A stretch of DNA of 64,000 nt from Saccharina japonica (Eukaryota > Sar > Phaeophyceae > Laminariales > Laminariaceae). Below, piece after piece: positions 51,930 to 64,000 of this stretch. A program made the translations under genes and the position numbers. The stretch spans positions 124,001-188,000 of the forward strand of contig MEHQ01004495.1 in assembly GCA_008828725.1 (NCBI GenBank), in the 5' to 3' direction. Positions within the stretch are counted from its first letter, which is position 1, and each line of letters begins with the position of its first letter. The notes beneath the pieces are model-generated. The model did not search any database. It was not told where the DNA came from and saw only the letters and a program-made list of their open reading frames with translations.

Positions 51930-54900
51930 ACACAGGCTGCGTCGCCCCCTGACCTTCTACCCTCTCACGGCGATAGAGCGCACGCTCCTACGCAACTAGC
52001 TACACACCACAGCGGGGGTACACCACCACACCAGCATGGTCAAGGAGCTGCCCAGGAAGCGTCTCTCTCTATCTCGCACGCGCACCTCTCTCTCCTCTGC
52101 TCTCAGCAAGATGTGGTATAATGGTACGCGGGGGGTTTCAACTTTTTTGCGATTGTCCGCCACGCCGGGGAGAGAGCGAGCCGTCCCCGGGAGGTCTTCG
52201 CAAGCCCCCCGCTCGCCGAGTTCGACGCAGGCGCCCGCTCGTTCGCCCGAGACACCGAGGGCTGACGTGTGGGGAGGGCGTGGCGCGCTCGCGCGGCGGT
52301 CGCCGGCTCGGCGGCGGACGGTAGACCGAGATTTGTGAAGTGTACCGGATTCAGAGTAGGGTTAATTGGCCATATTCACGCTCAGCGCTTCAGCGTAATA
52401 ATAGTTACTACTATTCAGGTTTGATTGATACCTGGTAGGTATATAGTGTTTGTGTGAATGGTATAATTGAGGGAAATAACAGCTGCACGTGGTCAGGTGG
52501 CAAACGAAATAATAACACGACGATGTCTCGTATCTACACAAATTATGTTTGCCGCTTGTGCGTCCCCGCTGAAGACGTGATTCCAAGATCAATGACAATA
52601 CTAATGACGAACAAACGACGTATGAAACAATAGGCCTTGATTGATCGATAGATAAGGTTATAACTTGCTACGTGCGTGCCTGATGGGTAAATCATTGTGA
52701 ATATAATATAATTTTATTTAATACGTAGTGAGAAAGGGCAGCATCGGAGGAATGATAACAGTAATTGAGTTACAGTCAGGCCTGGTCGTATGGGTTGTGT
52801 GAGGTTTGCCATGGTTAGATAGCGTAGTACAGTAGTAAGCACTGTATGAATGCGTGCCCTATGCGTACATGGGCCACGAATGATCTTTGATTTATAGAAT
52901 AGCGATGATAGTAGGTGATTTTGACGTGTACACATGTATCGTAGCACCAGATACTCCTTTCGGAAGTGGGGGGTTGTTTTAGCCAGATCGAGCACTGTTA
53001 AGCTCAAGAAACGGAGCACAGGTCTTTGAAGAGAGAGGGGCGATATTGCTGATGCTCTACAAGGAAGTATATACATCGTACGTCCCCCGCTCGCCCTTTC
53101 GGGGGCCGAAACAATACGCGTATATTATTAGGGGAACGCGCAACAATAGCAAAATGTCAACGAACAACAAGATTCACTTTCTGTATTTCGTCATCGACTT
53201 TCACGAAGTACGAGGAGTATGCAACCTCTGGATGCTAATAATCGGCACAATTTTTGCTGCTGTCGACGCGTTCCCCCTTTTGACGTCCAATTTGTGAAAA
53301 AATGAAAGAATAATCCGCAGAATTTTGCCAGAACTAAAACGGGATGATATGCTTTTCGTCGATGCGCAAAACTTGGGCCCACAGAGATGAACGAAAATAA
53401 AAATAAAAATCGGACGTCACACTGTTGGTACACGTCGTGCACAACCACGGCCGCAGTTTTTTTTTTTTTTCTTTCCCATCCCATTCATTATCGTCGCACT
53501 TCCGTCTTTCTCCCTCCCTAGTCGTAACTCAGATCCGGGGTTACAAAGTAGATTCCTCTCCCTCCTTCCCCACTACGGTTCTTACCTTGCATTTTTATCG
53601 CGAGAAGATTTCAACACTTTCTTCCCTCGTCAACTTTCGTCGAATTTTGAATTTTTTGCTTACCCACGCTATAATATGCGCTCTCGACAGACGGTGTCAT
53701 TTGAGAATAAAAACCTCCATGGGGAGAATCGAACCCTCGACATCCGGCCCAACAAGCTTCGTGGCTACCAGTTAGGCCACCGGGGCGGCCATATATATAT
53801 ATATATATATGCAATGCGGTAATACACGTTCGAAGTAGTAGTCGGGTAGACGACGCATGCTACGATAGAGGTGCACCTGCATTCAGGACATTTGCCTTAT
53901 AAGGGTGGTCACTTGAGGAGCTCTACACCTCACCAAAAACTGACTTGGGAGGAAAATATATAAGTGTTCCCCGATGAATACTCCCACGGTCTTAAGTATA
54001 AAACGAAAAAAATAGCCAACACGGGAATGAAAGATTGACGATTTGGGGTCGAGGAGGCCGATCACTCAGTAAATTTTTCAGCCAAAAAGTGCTATATGCC
54101 TCTATCCTAGCACGCGTCAGACTTTAATACGTGTGTCTCCTCTGTACCTCGGGGGCCAGCCGTGACACATCATCCATCCCTGGCCTCTCAGCCTGCTCTC
54201 CGCTTATAATTGACGAAGGGAACATTATGTTTTCGGGATCGGTCCTGAAAATATATTTTCTTCTTTCATACGTTTCGATTTGTTTCTTCGATAAATCCAG
54301 GAAAACATGAGGGGTGCTTTGCGCACGCAGCACTATGTGCGCGGCCGATGATAACTCGCCTTACACGGGACGAGATGGCACCACATCTTTGACGCTGTGT
54401 GCGTCATTGCTCTGAGAGCAGTGGTGTGCGAAGGCGGAGAGACGCTGATGGACTATGATGTCTGGACCTCTCGCCTAAAGTAGGATATAGCCTCTCACCA
54501 ACAACTTGTTATTTTTTCAAATGTTAATTTGGTTGTTCCGTTTGCCGTGTACATTTTGCCGCGCAACACAACACAAAATACGAAGTACCACACGAAGAAT
54601 CGCTTAAAAGGCACAAAGCACGCCCAGCAGGCAGCGCAGCGCCTTGCTGTGTGCCGTGGTACCGTGCTCTCTCTTTGGAATACATTATTTCGTTGTCCTG
54701 GAGCATGGAGCTCTTGGCATTTGCAAGTCGCCTGTTTCCTCCTTATTTAGATTGGCGGAGAGGGCATGAAAATGCCTGAGTGGATGTCGTCCGTGTAAAC
54801 CTGTGAGCGATCCGTGAAAGGGGTTGAGAGAGGGAAGCAGCACCAGACCACTGAAATAGTACGTACGCAAAACTTCAACAGCTGTATCATATCACACGAA

Positions 54901-56119
54901 TGATCTCTACGATCTCTATGTGATCTCCATGATGACTGGTGCTATACGAAAACGGCGTGGAGAGGTCGTTTTTGAGTACCTGGTACCTGGTACTGTACTT
55001 TCAGTCGATGAGATTCACTCGATCGACCGAAAGCTCATCCTATTTCTTGCCAAACACAACAATCAGCAGTAGTAGCATTATGATTTATGATAGAAGCAAG
55101 TGGTTTTCGGCGCCGCCATGGTTTATTAACCACTACCAGGTACGTATCTGCCCCCGAACAACAATAATAATGTCTGCGTCCAATCAATGTCGATTACGGG
55201 GGGGCATAGTAAATAGGACCACCTATTATTGTTAGTAAACATATGACAGTGCTGAGGTTTTTGTGCACACTATTAATAAATAAAAGTCCTACTTACCATG
55301 GTCCTTCGCAACAGTGAGGTGTAGAGCCGCTCGCCTGAGGCGTGTAAACGCGGCGGTATCACAGAAAAAAAAAGTGAAAATCTCCCTACCGCACCTCGTA
55401 CGTAGCGCCAGTCCTATATACAGGCGGTAGTACTCTGTCTTAAAGTGGAAGTGAGTGTGTTATTAGCTTAATTGTGTTTTTTTTTTTAGACGCATGCTAC
55501 GGTAGAGGTGAATCGTGGTTTTTTTTAGGAGCTCTATTGACGGGTGCTACGGTAGAGGTAGAACTTTTTGCTGATTTTGTTTCTGAATGATCGGGCTCCT
55601 TAACCCAAATTTGTCGGACTTGCATTCTTGTGTTGCCATATTTTCCATAGTATACCTAGCCCATGGGATTGTTGGTCGGGGAACACTTTTGGTTTCCTCC
55701 AAAATCGGTTTTCGAGTGAGGTATGGAGCTCCTCAAGTGACCAACCCAGAAACATCACGGCGCACCTGTATCGTAGCATTCGTCTATTCTTCACCCTGAA
55801 ACTGATTTTCGGGGGAAATAAAAGAGGCTACATACCCGATGAACAATACTACCACTTTGACCCAGAATATAAGCACCTTTTGTGTATTAAACGTTTATTT
55901 AAATGTTCCTTGTATTTATGGTCAGAGTGGTATGGCCTAAGCATACGATGAACAATATTGCAAGACACGAAGGAAAGTCCGACGGTTTTGGGTTAAGGCA
56001 ACCGATCATGCAGAAACCTTTTTCGGCCGAAAAGTGCTACTCGTACCTCCATCGTCCATCGTAGCACGCACCTTTATCGTTTTACAAAACCTCCGCCCGA
56101 GCACTTGGCCTGAGGGTAG

Positions 56120-56150
<31 letters not shown>

Positions 56151-59100
56151 AAACAAAGCACAGTATTCATGCTACAAATATTTATACCCTCAGATTTTTC
56201 ACATTGTCGGAGGGCAAGGATGCTGATAATAAATGGAGCTTGGATGCGGCTTAGGACTTAAGAATATAACGTAAATATGGCATATATATTGAGAATAAGG
56301 AGGGAGCAATGACAACAAATAAATGGAGAATTGTGTATAAAGCTTAGCGGGAAGTAGACATAGAAGGAAGTTAGTCTTTGCGCATAGGTTTCCGTTGTTT
56401 CCGTGGTTTTCTGCTTTCGGGAATGCTATGAGTGATCAACGTTGAAGCGTATGCTGCACATTGTCGTATGGCGAAGATGATAATAATAATAATAAAGCAA
56501 AACCGGTACGTCGTACGTACGCGTTTTCATTTAGTCAAGTACACTATAGTAGTACTACAGTGTACGCGACAGATATGAACAATATGTTATTTTCGGCCAG
56601 ACTGGAATTCTGAGGTAAGACTATTTATAGGTGTGTTCCGCACTATGTTCAGTACAAAGAGGTCGCATCTTCTTGTTTTCCCCCCAAAAAACTCAGTATC
56701 AAAATCTTGATGTTTCGAAGTCTTAATATCTATATGTCGCGTACTGCATGACTACTGCTGTTTTTCGTTGATCAACTTCTTCTGGCGATTGACGAAACAA
56801 ATGCTGCACATTATTACTAATGTCGGATGTCAAAACAACATAATACAGGCAAGTGTTATAAGGTTTACCCTGGGTTGGGTAATCGATCGATCTTTTACCC
56901 CTATAGCTCAGCAGGTATTACCCTCACATTTGACGTCGTCGAGGACACGGGTTCGAATCTCACTTCGAAAGTTTCTTTTATAGAAACGCTTGCGCGTGCG
57001 TCCCTAAAGAACATATCTCCCTGGTTCCCCAGGTTTTGAAACGAAGCGGGTAGGTCAACGTACGGCCGTATACGGTACCGACGTCCCAAATATCCCGCCG
57101 TTCAGAGGGGGGGAGAGTGTTATAAGGTTTACCCTGGGTTGGGTAATCGATCGATCTTTTACCCCGATAGCTCAGCAGGTAATACCACCACACAAGTTCG
57201 GTAGGGTATACCGGTACCGGGGGTATATTTGTTGCGCGTACCGAACTTACCGAAGTGTCGGGGTACCGGTATTAAAAAATTACCGAACTTACCGAAATGT
57301 CCGGTACGGGTATTGAAAAAGTACCGAACTTACCGAAGTGTCGGTTACCGGTATTGAAAAAAATCCGAACTTACCGAAGTGTCGGGTACCGGTATCGAGG
57401 CCATACCGAACTTACCGAAGGGTCGGGTATCGGTATTTACCGAGAAGACACCCCCGGTATACTTCGGTACATACCCTACCGAACATACCTTTGCAGCAGA
57501 AAATATAATAATATATATACAAGGGCTCCGCATGGGTGCCGGCATTCGCCGGCACCCATGAGGGCAGGGAAGGAGTTGGAATCGTTCCATCCGACATAAA
57601 CGAAAAAAAAGTAAAGGAATGCCAAGAGTTTCATCCGAATTCATTTACGGCACCCATGCTTCGGGTAGGGCAGGGAAGGAGTTAGAATCGTTCCATCCGA
57701 TATAAAAGAAAAAAAAATTAAAGGAATGCCAACAGTTTCATCCGAATTCCTAAATTATCAGGAGATAAAGGTTCACAACAAAGAAATCAAGCATACGACT
57801 AGTTGCAACACACGTTGCTGGCGTTGAATGCCTTGTCATTAATTGGAAGTCAGTGCAAAAGCCACGATGAACAAAATTGGAATTTGCGCTGAAATGGCCA
57901 TTGAACGCGATGAATGATACTTTGAAAATATAAACAAAGCTTCCGTGCTCGGGCTGCAGCTGCTATAAGTAGCCTCGCAAATACAGCAGCACAACTGTAG
58001 TACATTATTATTAATGGTACAACAACAGGTGTGGCCAGTTCGCAGTTCGTACCCAGGTATTATGCGGCAAATCAAATCCACGAGTACCGCAGCTATGTTG
58101 GGGTATCGTGTCGTCTGGACGATAGTATATATTTCGTCTCCGCCAATCAATTCAGAAAATAAATAATTACCCCCCCTTGTATAATGTGTACGTACATAAA
58201 ACGAGTCACGCTCTTTCTGTTCGTTGTTATCGTACTCCGCAGGTTCGTATTATACATCGCTCGAAAGAGAGCAGGCACCGCAAACGAGCGATCAGTCGCA
58301 ACGTACGCAACGTACCTCATGCCCGTACGGCAGTAGTGCTGGCTTTTGCTTTTTCGACGTGTCAAACTTCACAACAGAAATACACTTTACGAGTACATAT
58401 ACTATATTTAGCTACACAGTAGTAGTAGAGTGCAACTGGTACGATAAACGTTCGTTTGTCTTCAATTTACTTTTTCAAATACGACCTGGCAATTGTTTGG
58501 TACCTGGTAGTGTTTTTCTGGGCCATAAAAAAGATTTTTCCATAATAAAATCAACATAAATCGGTCCTCAAAACATCCCGCACGCGTTCACACGGTTCAC
58601 GGGGAGGCCATTGAACAGAGGACGGAGGGTGCGGCGAGGGGCGTTGCGGTCGATCCTCTCGACACACAGCAACACTGTCAAATAAATGTAGAGTGCCCCT
58701 ACCTATCATACCGTAGACACTCGCTCGGGGATGAAAGGAGAGGTTCACAGCGTAATCGGACGAATCGCGCGCAGGGCGTCGCCCCGACACTAAATTCAAG
58801 TCACAAAATCCATACTAACTTCAAGATGAATATTCATTACTCAAAAATCATTTTGTTTGTTCAAATAGTCGAAAAAAAGTAAAAAAATGGATCTACAGAA
58901 CTTCGGTCAAAATCGAAAACAACCCAAACCTCGGCGATATAGTCGTTTTTACACTACATTCAACATAACAAGCTCGAAAAAAAAAAATAGCGTACGTACG
59001 TATTACAAAAAACTATGCAAAGGGCTGACCACTGACCACAGTGTCAAAATGTTGTTCCTTCGGCAGTTGCAAACACTTTATTATTGGAGTTGATTACTGG

Positions 59101-62100
59101 TACTCTAATTATTTTGCGTGTTCGGGCACACGACATGTAAAGAGGCACAGAACACCGCAGCTCTGCATAGTAAAGCGTGCGCACTAGTACTCCTACATAC
59201 TCGAAGTACAGCAGTATGCGCTCGAACTCGAACAGCGCTCGAGCCTACTGCCGTAACTATTTATGGAGCTGCACGTACGCGTACGAAGTACGCGTAATGG
59301 TATACCTGTCAGGCGTCGCCCCGACACTAAATTCAAGTTACAAAAATCCATACTAACTTCAAGATGAATATTCATGACACAAAAATCATTTTATTTTTCA
59401 ACTGGTCGAAAAAAGTAAAAAATGGATCTCTAGAACTTCGGTCAGAATCGAAAACAACCCAAACCTCGGCGATCTAGTCGTTTTTACACTACATTCAACA
59501 TAAAACGCTCAAAAAAATAAATCGCGTACGTACGTATTATAAAAAACTATGCAAAGAGCCGACCACACTGACCACAGTGCCAAAATGTTATTCCTTTGGC
59601 AATTGCAAACACTTTATTATTATTGGAGTTGATTACTGGTACTCTAATTATGTTCCGTGTTCGAGCACGCGACATGTGTAGAGAGGCACAGAACACCGCA
59701 GCTCTGCATAGTAACGCGTGCGCACTAGTACTCCTACATACTCGAATTACAGCAGTATGTGCTCGTACTCGGACAGCGCTCGAGCCTACTGCCGTACCTA
59801 TTTATGGAGCTGCACGTACGCGTACATACATGCTCGCTTTGCACTGCAAATAAGGAACATGGGCATCGACTCTTCGGAGCAGAGTATGCAAGGATTGACA
59901 AAATGTGACTCCTGTATGATGCTACTATTCCATTTACTTGAAAAAGTCACCCCTTTGTGTTTGTGACTACCCCCCCCGCCCTGTCAAGATTCAAAGAAAT
60001 GCTCGAGATGCCACCCAAGATCCAAGAATTTGCCTACTTCTCGCTTCTCTCTCTTTCCCCCCGCAAGCGTTCGCGGCGAGGTAAGCGGGGGGCACGAAGG
60101 GCGAGGGGCGTCGGAGCCGATCCTCGAAGAGAGCGCCCGAAGAAATGAAAAAAAACTCGAGGTATTGAGGTGCCGAGATTCCGATACTGAGGCCGGCCCG
60201 GAATTAAAATTATATACCGTGGGAGCTTGAGGGTTGAACCAACATGAAATTATATATGTATATATATTGTAAAAAAAAAAAAATGTGTCGTCGTCGTTGT
60301 TGGTGGAAGGTCTCATAAAAAATCGCTTTTATGGCAGAGGAGCGGTCGGGTGATGTTCTTTTGTTCTTTGTACAAAACAAATGACGCAAAACAAAAGTTA
60401 GCGCGGCAAGGGGTGGGGGCTGCACCATATTCTTATGAGGCGACGCACAAGCTATATTCATATACCAAGTATACATATATATACATACATTATACAACAG
60501 TATTCATATATATGTGTGTGTTTTCGATCGTGTTGCATAAAATATATACGAGTATACGTCTTATATATTGTGTGTACACTGTGCAGCTCTTCATTTGAGG
60601 AGTCCGATACTATTACTAAGTGAAAACAACTGCCTTTTGATAAAACGAAACAAAAAATCGACCCGATGTCATCCTACGTATGTATCCATGGCATACTTGA
60701 GCAGGTATACAACGAATACCGAACCAATACACACATAAAAAAATGCGTTCCAACGGTACGTAAGGCGTGCCTTGCAAGGTACCTGCCTTATTCGGTATAT
60801 GAATACATATAGCTTTCTGAGCCTCGGCAGTCATAAATAGCTTCACGCACCCTCGCACAGATCGTCGATTCCCGCTTCATGTGATGTAGATATTGCAAGG
60901 CAGATCTACTTCCGATCTTTGCTAATCTGCTGTATACCACTTTATACCGAAATACAAGAACCGTTTGTACTACATATGAAGTACACGGTATATATGTGAC
61001 CTCCCTTGAGTTCCACAGATGCCAGATTTTGTTCCCCTCAAAACCCGTAGTTCGCGCGATCGAAAAATCCCGCTCAGCTTGCAATAATAAGTTTCGATAA
61101 AATCCTCGATCTCCCAGCTGTAATTTTTTTTTTTTTTCAATATTGTATACAAACGAATCTTACGTTCAAGGACACAGAGTGGAATGTAGCTCATCGTCTT
61201 GCCGGGGGTGGGGGGGCGTACGATCTGAAATCACGAAATTCCTGGGCCAGCGAGCGACCTCTGTCCAGCTACAAGCAACAGCCCTGTCTGTTCGCGTGTT
61301 TTACCAGTCTGCCAGCACTGTTCCGTGCTGTACCCACCTGATGTCCCCACTCGCGCGATCCACTGAACAGAGCCTCGTCTTGCTGTTTTTTTAGCCAAAC
61401 AATATGCACCAAATGCCTGATTATCTCTTGCAACAGTAGAACAAACCGCAGATTATTCTCGGGACTGTTCCTGATCTCTTAAGGGGCCCCTTCGGTCATG
61501 ATGAAACACGAGTACTTGAAAGTTAAAAAATATATATTTTTTGTTTTTTTTACAGCAGCAATACTATTTCTGGTATAATAACACCATATCAGTACTCATT
61601 ACGGAAAACGGCATAGCTCCAGTTCTACTGCTCATACTTTTTCCCAATGAGTAGTTTCAAGGAGCCTAGATCATAGTCAACATTTGTGTCTCGGGAGGCA
61701 TGTCGACCAGATGCCTTGTTCGTCACGAAAAGTGCCTCTTATAAGAGGCCATTTTCGTGACGAACAAGGCGTCAAAAATTATGTGCATTAGAACTGGAGC
61801 TATGCCGTTTTCCGTAAGGAGTACTGATATGGTGTTATTATACCAGAAATAGTATTGGCTGTAACAAAAACGAAAAATATATATATTTTCAACTCTCAAG
61901 TACTCGTGTTTCATCATGACCGAAGGGGCCCCTTAATAATCTGCGATGTTTTAGCACGCATTTCCAGAGTTAGATGTGTTCTATGCCAGAAATCCTGCAC
62001 AAACAATCCCAACAATCTCTCACAACGGTAGATGAGGAGCTACATGGTCTGCAGTAGATCGTTATGATCTATCTGTCCGAGGTCTAGATCGTGTGATATG

Positions 62101-62369
62101 ACTGGGTGAGACACAGAGTATCCCCTTGCAGGTTTGTCTATTAAGCATCCTTGGTGTTACTCACTTTCCGTAGAGTCCAGCGTAGAAGAGAAGCAGCTTT
62201 TATTAATCCCCGAGCCAGATGACATCTGCTTCGGGATGGGCTTCAAGTATGGCCCACAGATATTATAAATACCCCAAATACCGAATACGAATGCCATCCA
62301 AGTTATACGAAAACGGACCAATTACCTATGCAGAGGTAATTACCGGCCTTCCTAGCCCATACCATTACA
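51930..62369 (+). repeat. Duplicated block, copy 2 (10440 bp)
   Basis: Starts directly after the N at 51929 and a poly-A run. It contains the second copies of everything described for copy 1: SINE 53457-53790, MITE-A 53852-54118, nested MITE-A pair 55499-56072, family H 57190-57492, 537-bp tandem 58775-59829 and the large palindrome 61448-61944. Lacks the 1422-bp element. Confidence 0.97.
53457..53790 (-). mobile_element. tRNA-derived SINE, twin of 42526-42859
   Basis: Same structure and A/B boxes; no difference seen in the head by eye. Confidence 0.88.
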
Positions 62370-62396
62370 ATCGCGACCCGTCTGCTGCCCGACATC

Positions 62397-62429
62397 TACT
62401 ACTACTACTGTTATTCATACTACTACTAT

Positions 62430-62506
<77 letters not shown>

Positions 62507-62752
62507 TAGAATCATCCCACGGGAGGGGCGCAGCAGAATTTTCTGAGCTCCTCACATGAGGAGCTCGATATCTCACCCGAAACATGACTTCGGAAACATT
62601 CGTTCGCGCAACCCGACCAAATCTTTCAATGCGGTAGTCCAAAACAGATATACCAGTAACATATTAATAGTATCCGGTGGTTACTCACATGAGGAGCTCA
62701 ACCGGTCAGAAAATGTGGAGCCAAAAAGTGGTACCCCTACCGTGGGATTGCT

Positions 62753-62807
<55 letters not shown>

Positions 62808-62826
62808 GCTACTACTGCTACTACTG

Positions 62827-62897
<71 letters not shown>

Positions 62898-63024
62898 GCT
62901 ACTACTACTGCTACTAATACTAATACTACTACTACTGCTATTACTACTGCTACTACTACTGCTGCTACTACTACTGCTGCTGCCACTACTACTACTACTA
63001 CTACTGCTACTACTGCTGCTACTG

Positions 63025-63082
<58 letters not shown>

Positions 63083-63088
63083 CACTAC
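62397..63088 (+). repeat. CTA/CTG triplet tract split by MITE-B
   Basis: ACTACTACT runs at 62397-62507 and 62754-63088, the second with scattered GCT and AAT variants. The long Leu, Thr and Val frames here are by-products. Confidence 0.97.
62509..62753 (-). mobile_element. MITE-B inserted into the triplet tract
   Basis: GAATCATCCCACGGGAGGGG to CCCCTACCGTGGGATTGCTC in reverse orientation, 245 bp. Both flanks are CTA triplets, so it landed inside the repeat. Confidence 0.92.
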
Positions 63089-63297
63089 TGTAGATCTTGA
63101 TATATCTGTGCGAGGTGTGACATAGGTTAGACCCAAACGTGCTACCTGGTACATACTACACCTATCGCAGCGCACGTCGGGCTGCTCACTCCATGCCTTT
63201 TAGAGTGGTGGTTGCTTATTTCCTGAGCTCCTCGCATGAGGAGGAGCTCAACATATCACCCGAAACAGGCATAGAGTCCTGAAAACTAATGTACTGC

Positions 63298-63500
63298 CGT
63301 ACGCTACGGTATAGAGGTGCGTCATGTCGTGTTCCTGTGAGGGTGAGGGTGGTTTACTTGAGGAGCTCTGTACGTCACCCGAACAATGATTTATGCTTGA
63401 TACAGATTGATACTTGATTTATCTGAGGTAAACTGAAAGTGATACGCTCGTATTACCCGAGGAACAAGACCATGGCTTGACTATAATATGAAACATAGTG
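63298..63500 (+). mobile_element. MITE-A, right-truncated copy
   Basis: TACGCTACGGTATAGAGGTGCG, TTACTTGAGGAGCTCTG, then consensus order until GAAACATAG, where it breaks off. A GATTGATACTTGATTT block is extra. A B-like GAGCTCCTCGCATGAGGAG palindrome lies just upstream (about 63220). Confidence 0.65.
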
Positions 63501-63791
63501 ACCACTTTGTGGGTTGTTCATAATCTTACCAGCAATACGTATAAAACTCGAATATAACTGAGATTTGTGCTATACTAACCGTTATATGTACCTAGATGTG
63601 CATCTAGTACTGCACACTGCACGTACTGCTGCACCTTCATGGCGATATACCTGGTATACCAGTAGATATTAATAGCTTCAATTTCAAGTGTGTTGTGTTC
63701 AAATGGAGGTACGTACACGTGATGACGACTCTCACGTTCTTGAAGCTGGTATGTTGTGGTCGTCACTCGCTTCCTTCAGGTGTATATCGCC

Positions 63792-64000
63792 GGTCGCCCC
63801 GGTGGTCTAACTGGTAGCCACGAAGCCTGTAGGGCCGGATGTCGAGGGTTCGATTCTCCCCATGGAGGCTTTTATTCTCAAATGACACCGCTACTGTCGA
63901 CAGCGCATACTATAGCGTGGGTAAGCAAAATCCGACGAAAGTTGACGAGGGAAGAAAGTGCTGAAATCTTCTCGCGATAAAAACCAAGGCAAGAACCGTA
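63792..64000 (+). mobile_element. tRNA-derived SINE, cut by the window edge
   Basis: GTCGCCCCGGTGGTC, A box TGGTCTAACTGG, B box GGTTCGATTCTC, then the same body as 42526-42859 in forward orientation with several differences. It continues beyond 64000. Confidence 0.88.

Noticed and set aside
62419-63175. Poly-Leu, poly-Thr and poly-Val frames of 75-189 codons
   Set aside because: Direct translation of the CTA triplet tract.

Overview
This is a stretch of nuclear DNA from an intron-rich eukaryote. One real gene can be assembled from the sequence. It lies on the minus strand from about 14583 leftwards past 1139, and its 3' end is beyond the left edge of the window. Eight exons with GT-AG borders and mutually consistent phases give 780 nt (260 codons) without a stop. 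They encode a Rieske non-haem iron oxygenase of the pheophorbide a oxygenase / PTC52 / TIC55 group. Such proteins act in chlorophyll metabolism or at plastid membranes, so the source is probably an alga or another plastid-bearing protist. The exact lineage cannot be read from the sequence. I found no rRNA, functional tRNA, CRISPR or bacterial-style operon.

From 1 to about 34 kb the DNA is packed with short non-autonomous DNA transposons (MITEs), including inside the Rieske gene's introns. The dominant family (MITE-A, about 240-330 bp) begins GACGCRTGCTACGRTAGAGGT, ends with the inverse, and makes 4-bp target-site duplications (TSDs); eleven copies have exact ones. Families B and D share the terminal core ACGGTAGRGG and also make 4-bp duplications, so one unseen transposase may move all three. 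Family C is an almost fully self-complementary element of about 210 bp. It begins GGGCCCG, has TTA or TAA duplications like PIF/Harbinger (Tourist-type) MITEs, and occurs as one single copy, one dimer and two trimers. Elements sit inside elements repeatedly (A in A, B in A, C in A), which gives a readable order of events.

From about 18 to 25 kb and 34 to 39 kb there are minisatellites, AT-rich repeats with a recurring short 3' motif, a tRNA-derived SINE fragment and a few GC-rich open stretches of unknown meaning. Positions 39572-51767 and 51930-62369 are two near-identical direct copies of one block, separated by 162 bp that end in poly-A with an N. They differ by sparse substitutions, by a 1422-bp terminal-inverted-repeat element present only in the first copy, and by 262-bp and 62-bp tandem-repeat differences. 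This is either a young tandem duplication or two haplotypes joined by the assembler. The window ends with a large CTA triplet tract split by a family-B element, a partial MITE-A and a third SINE copy that runs off the edge.
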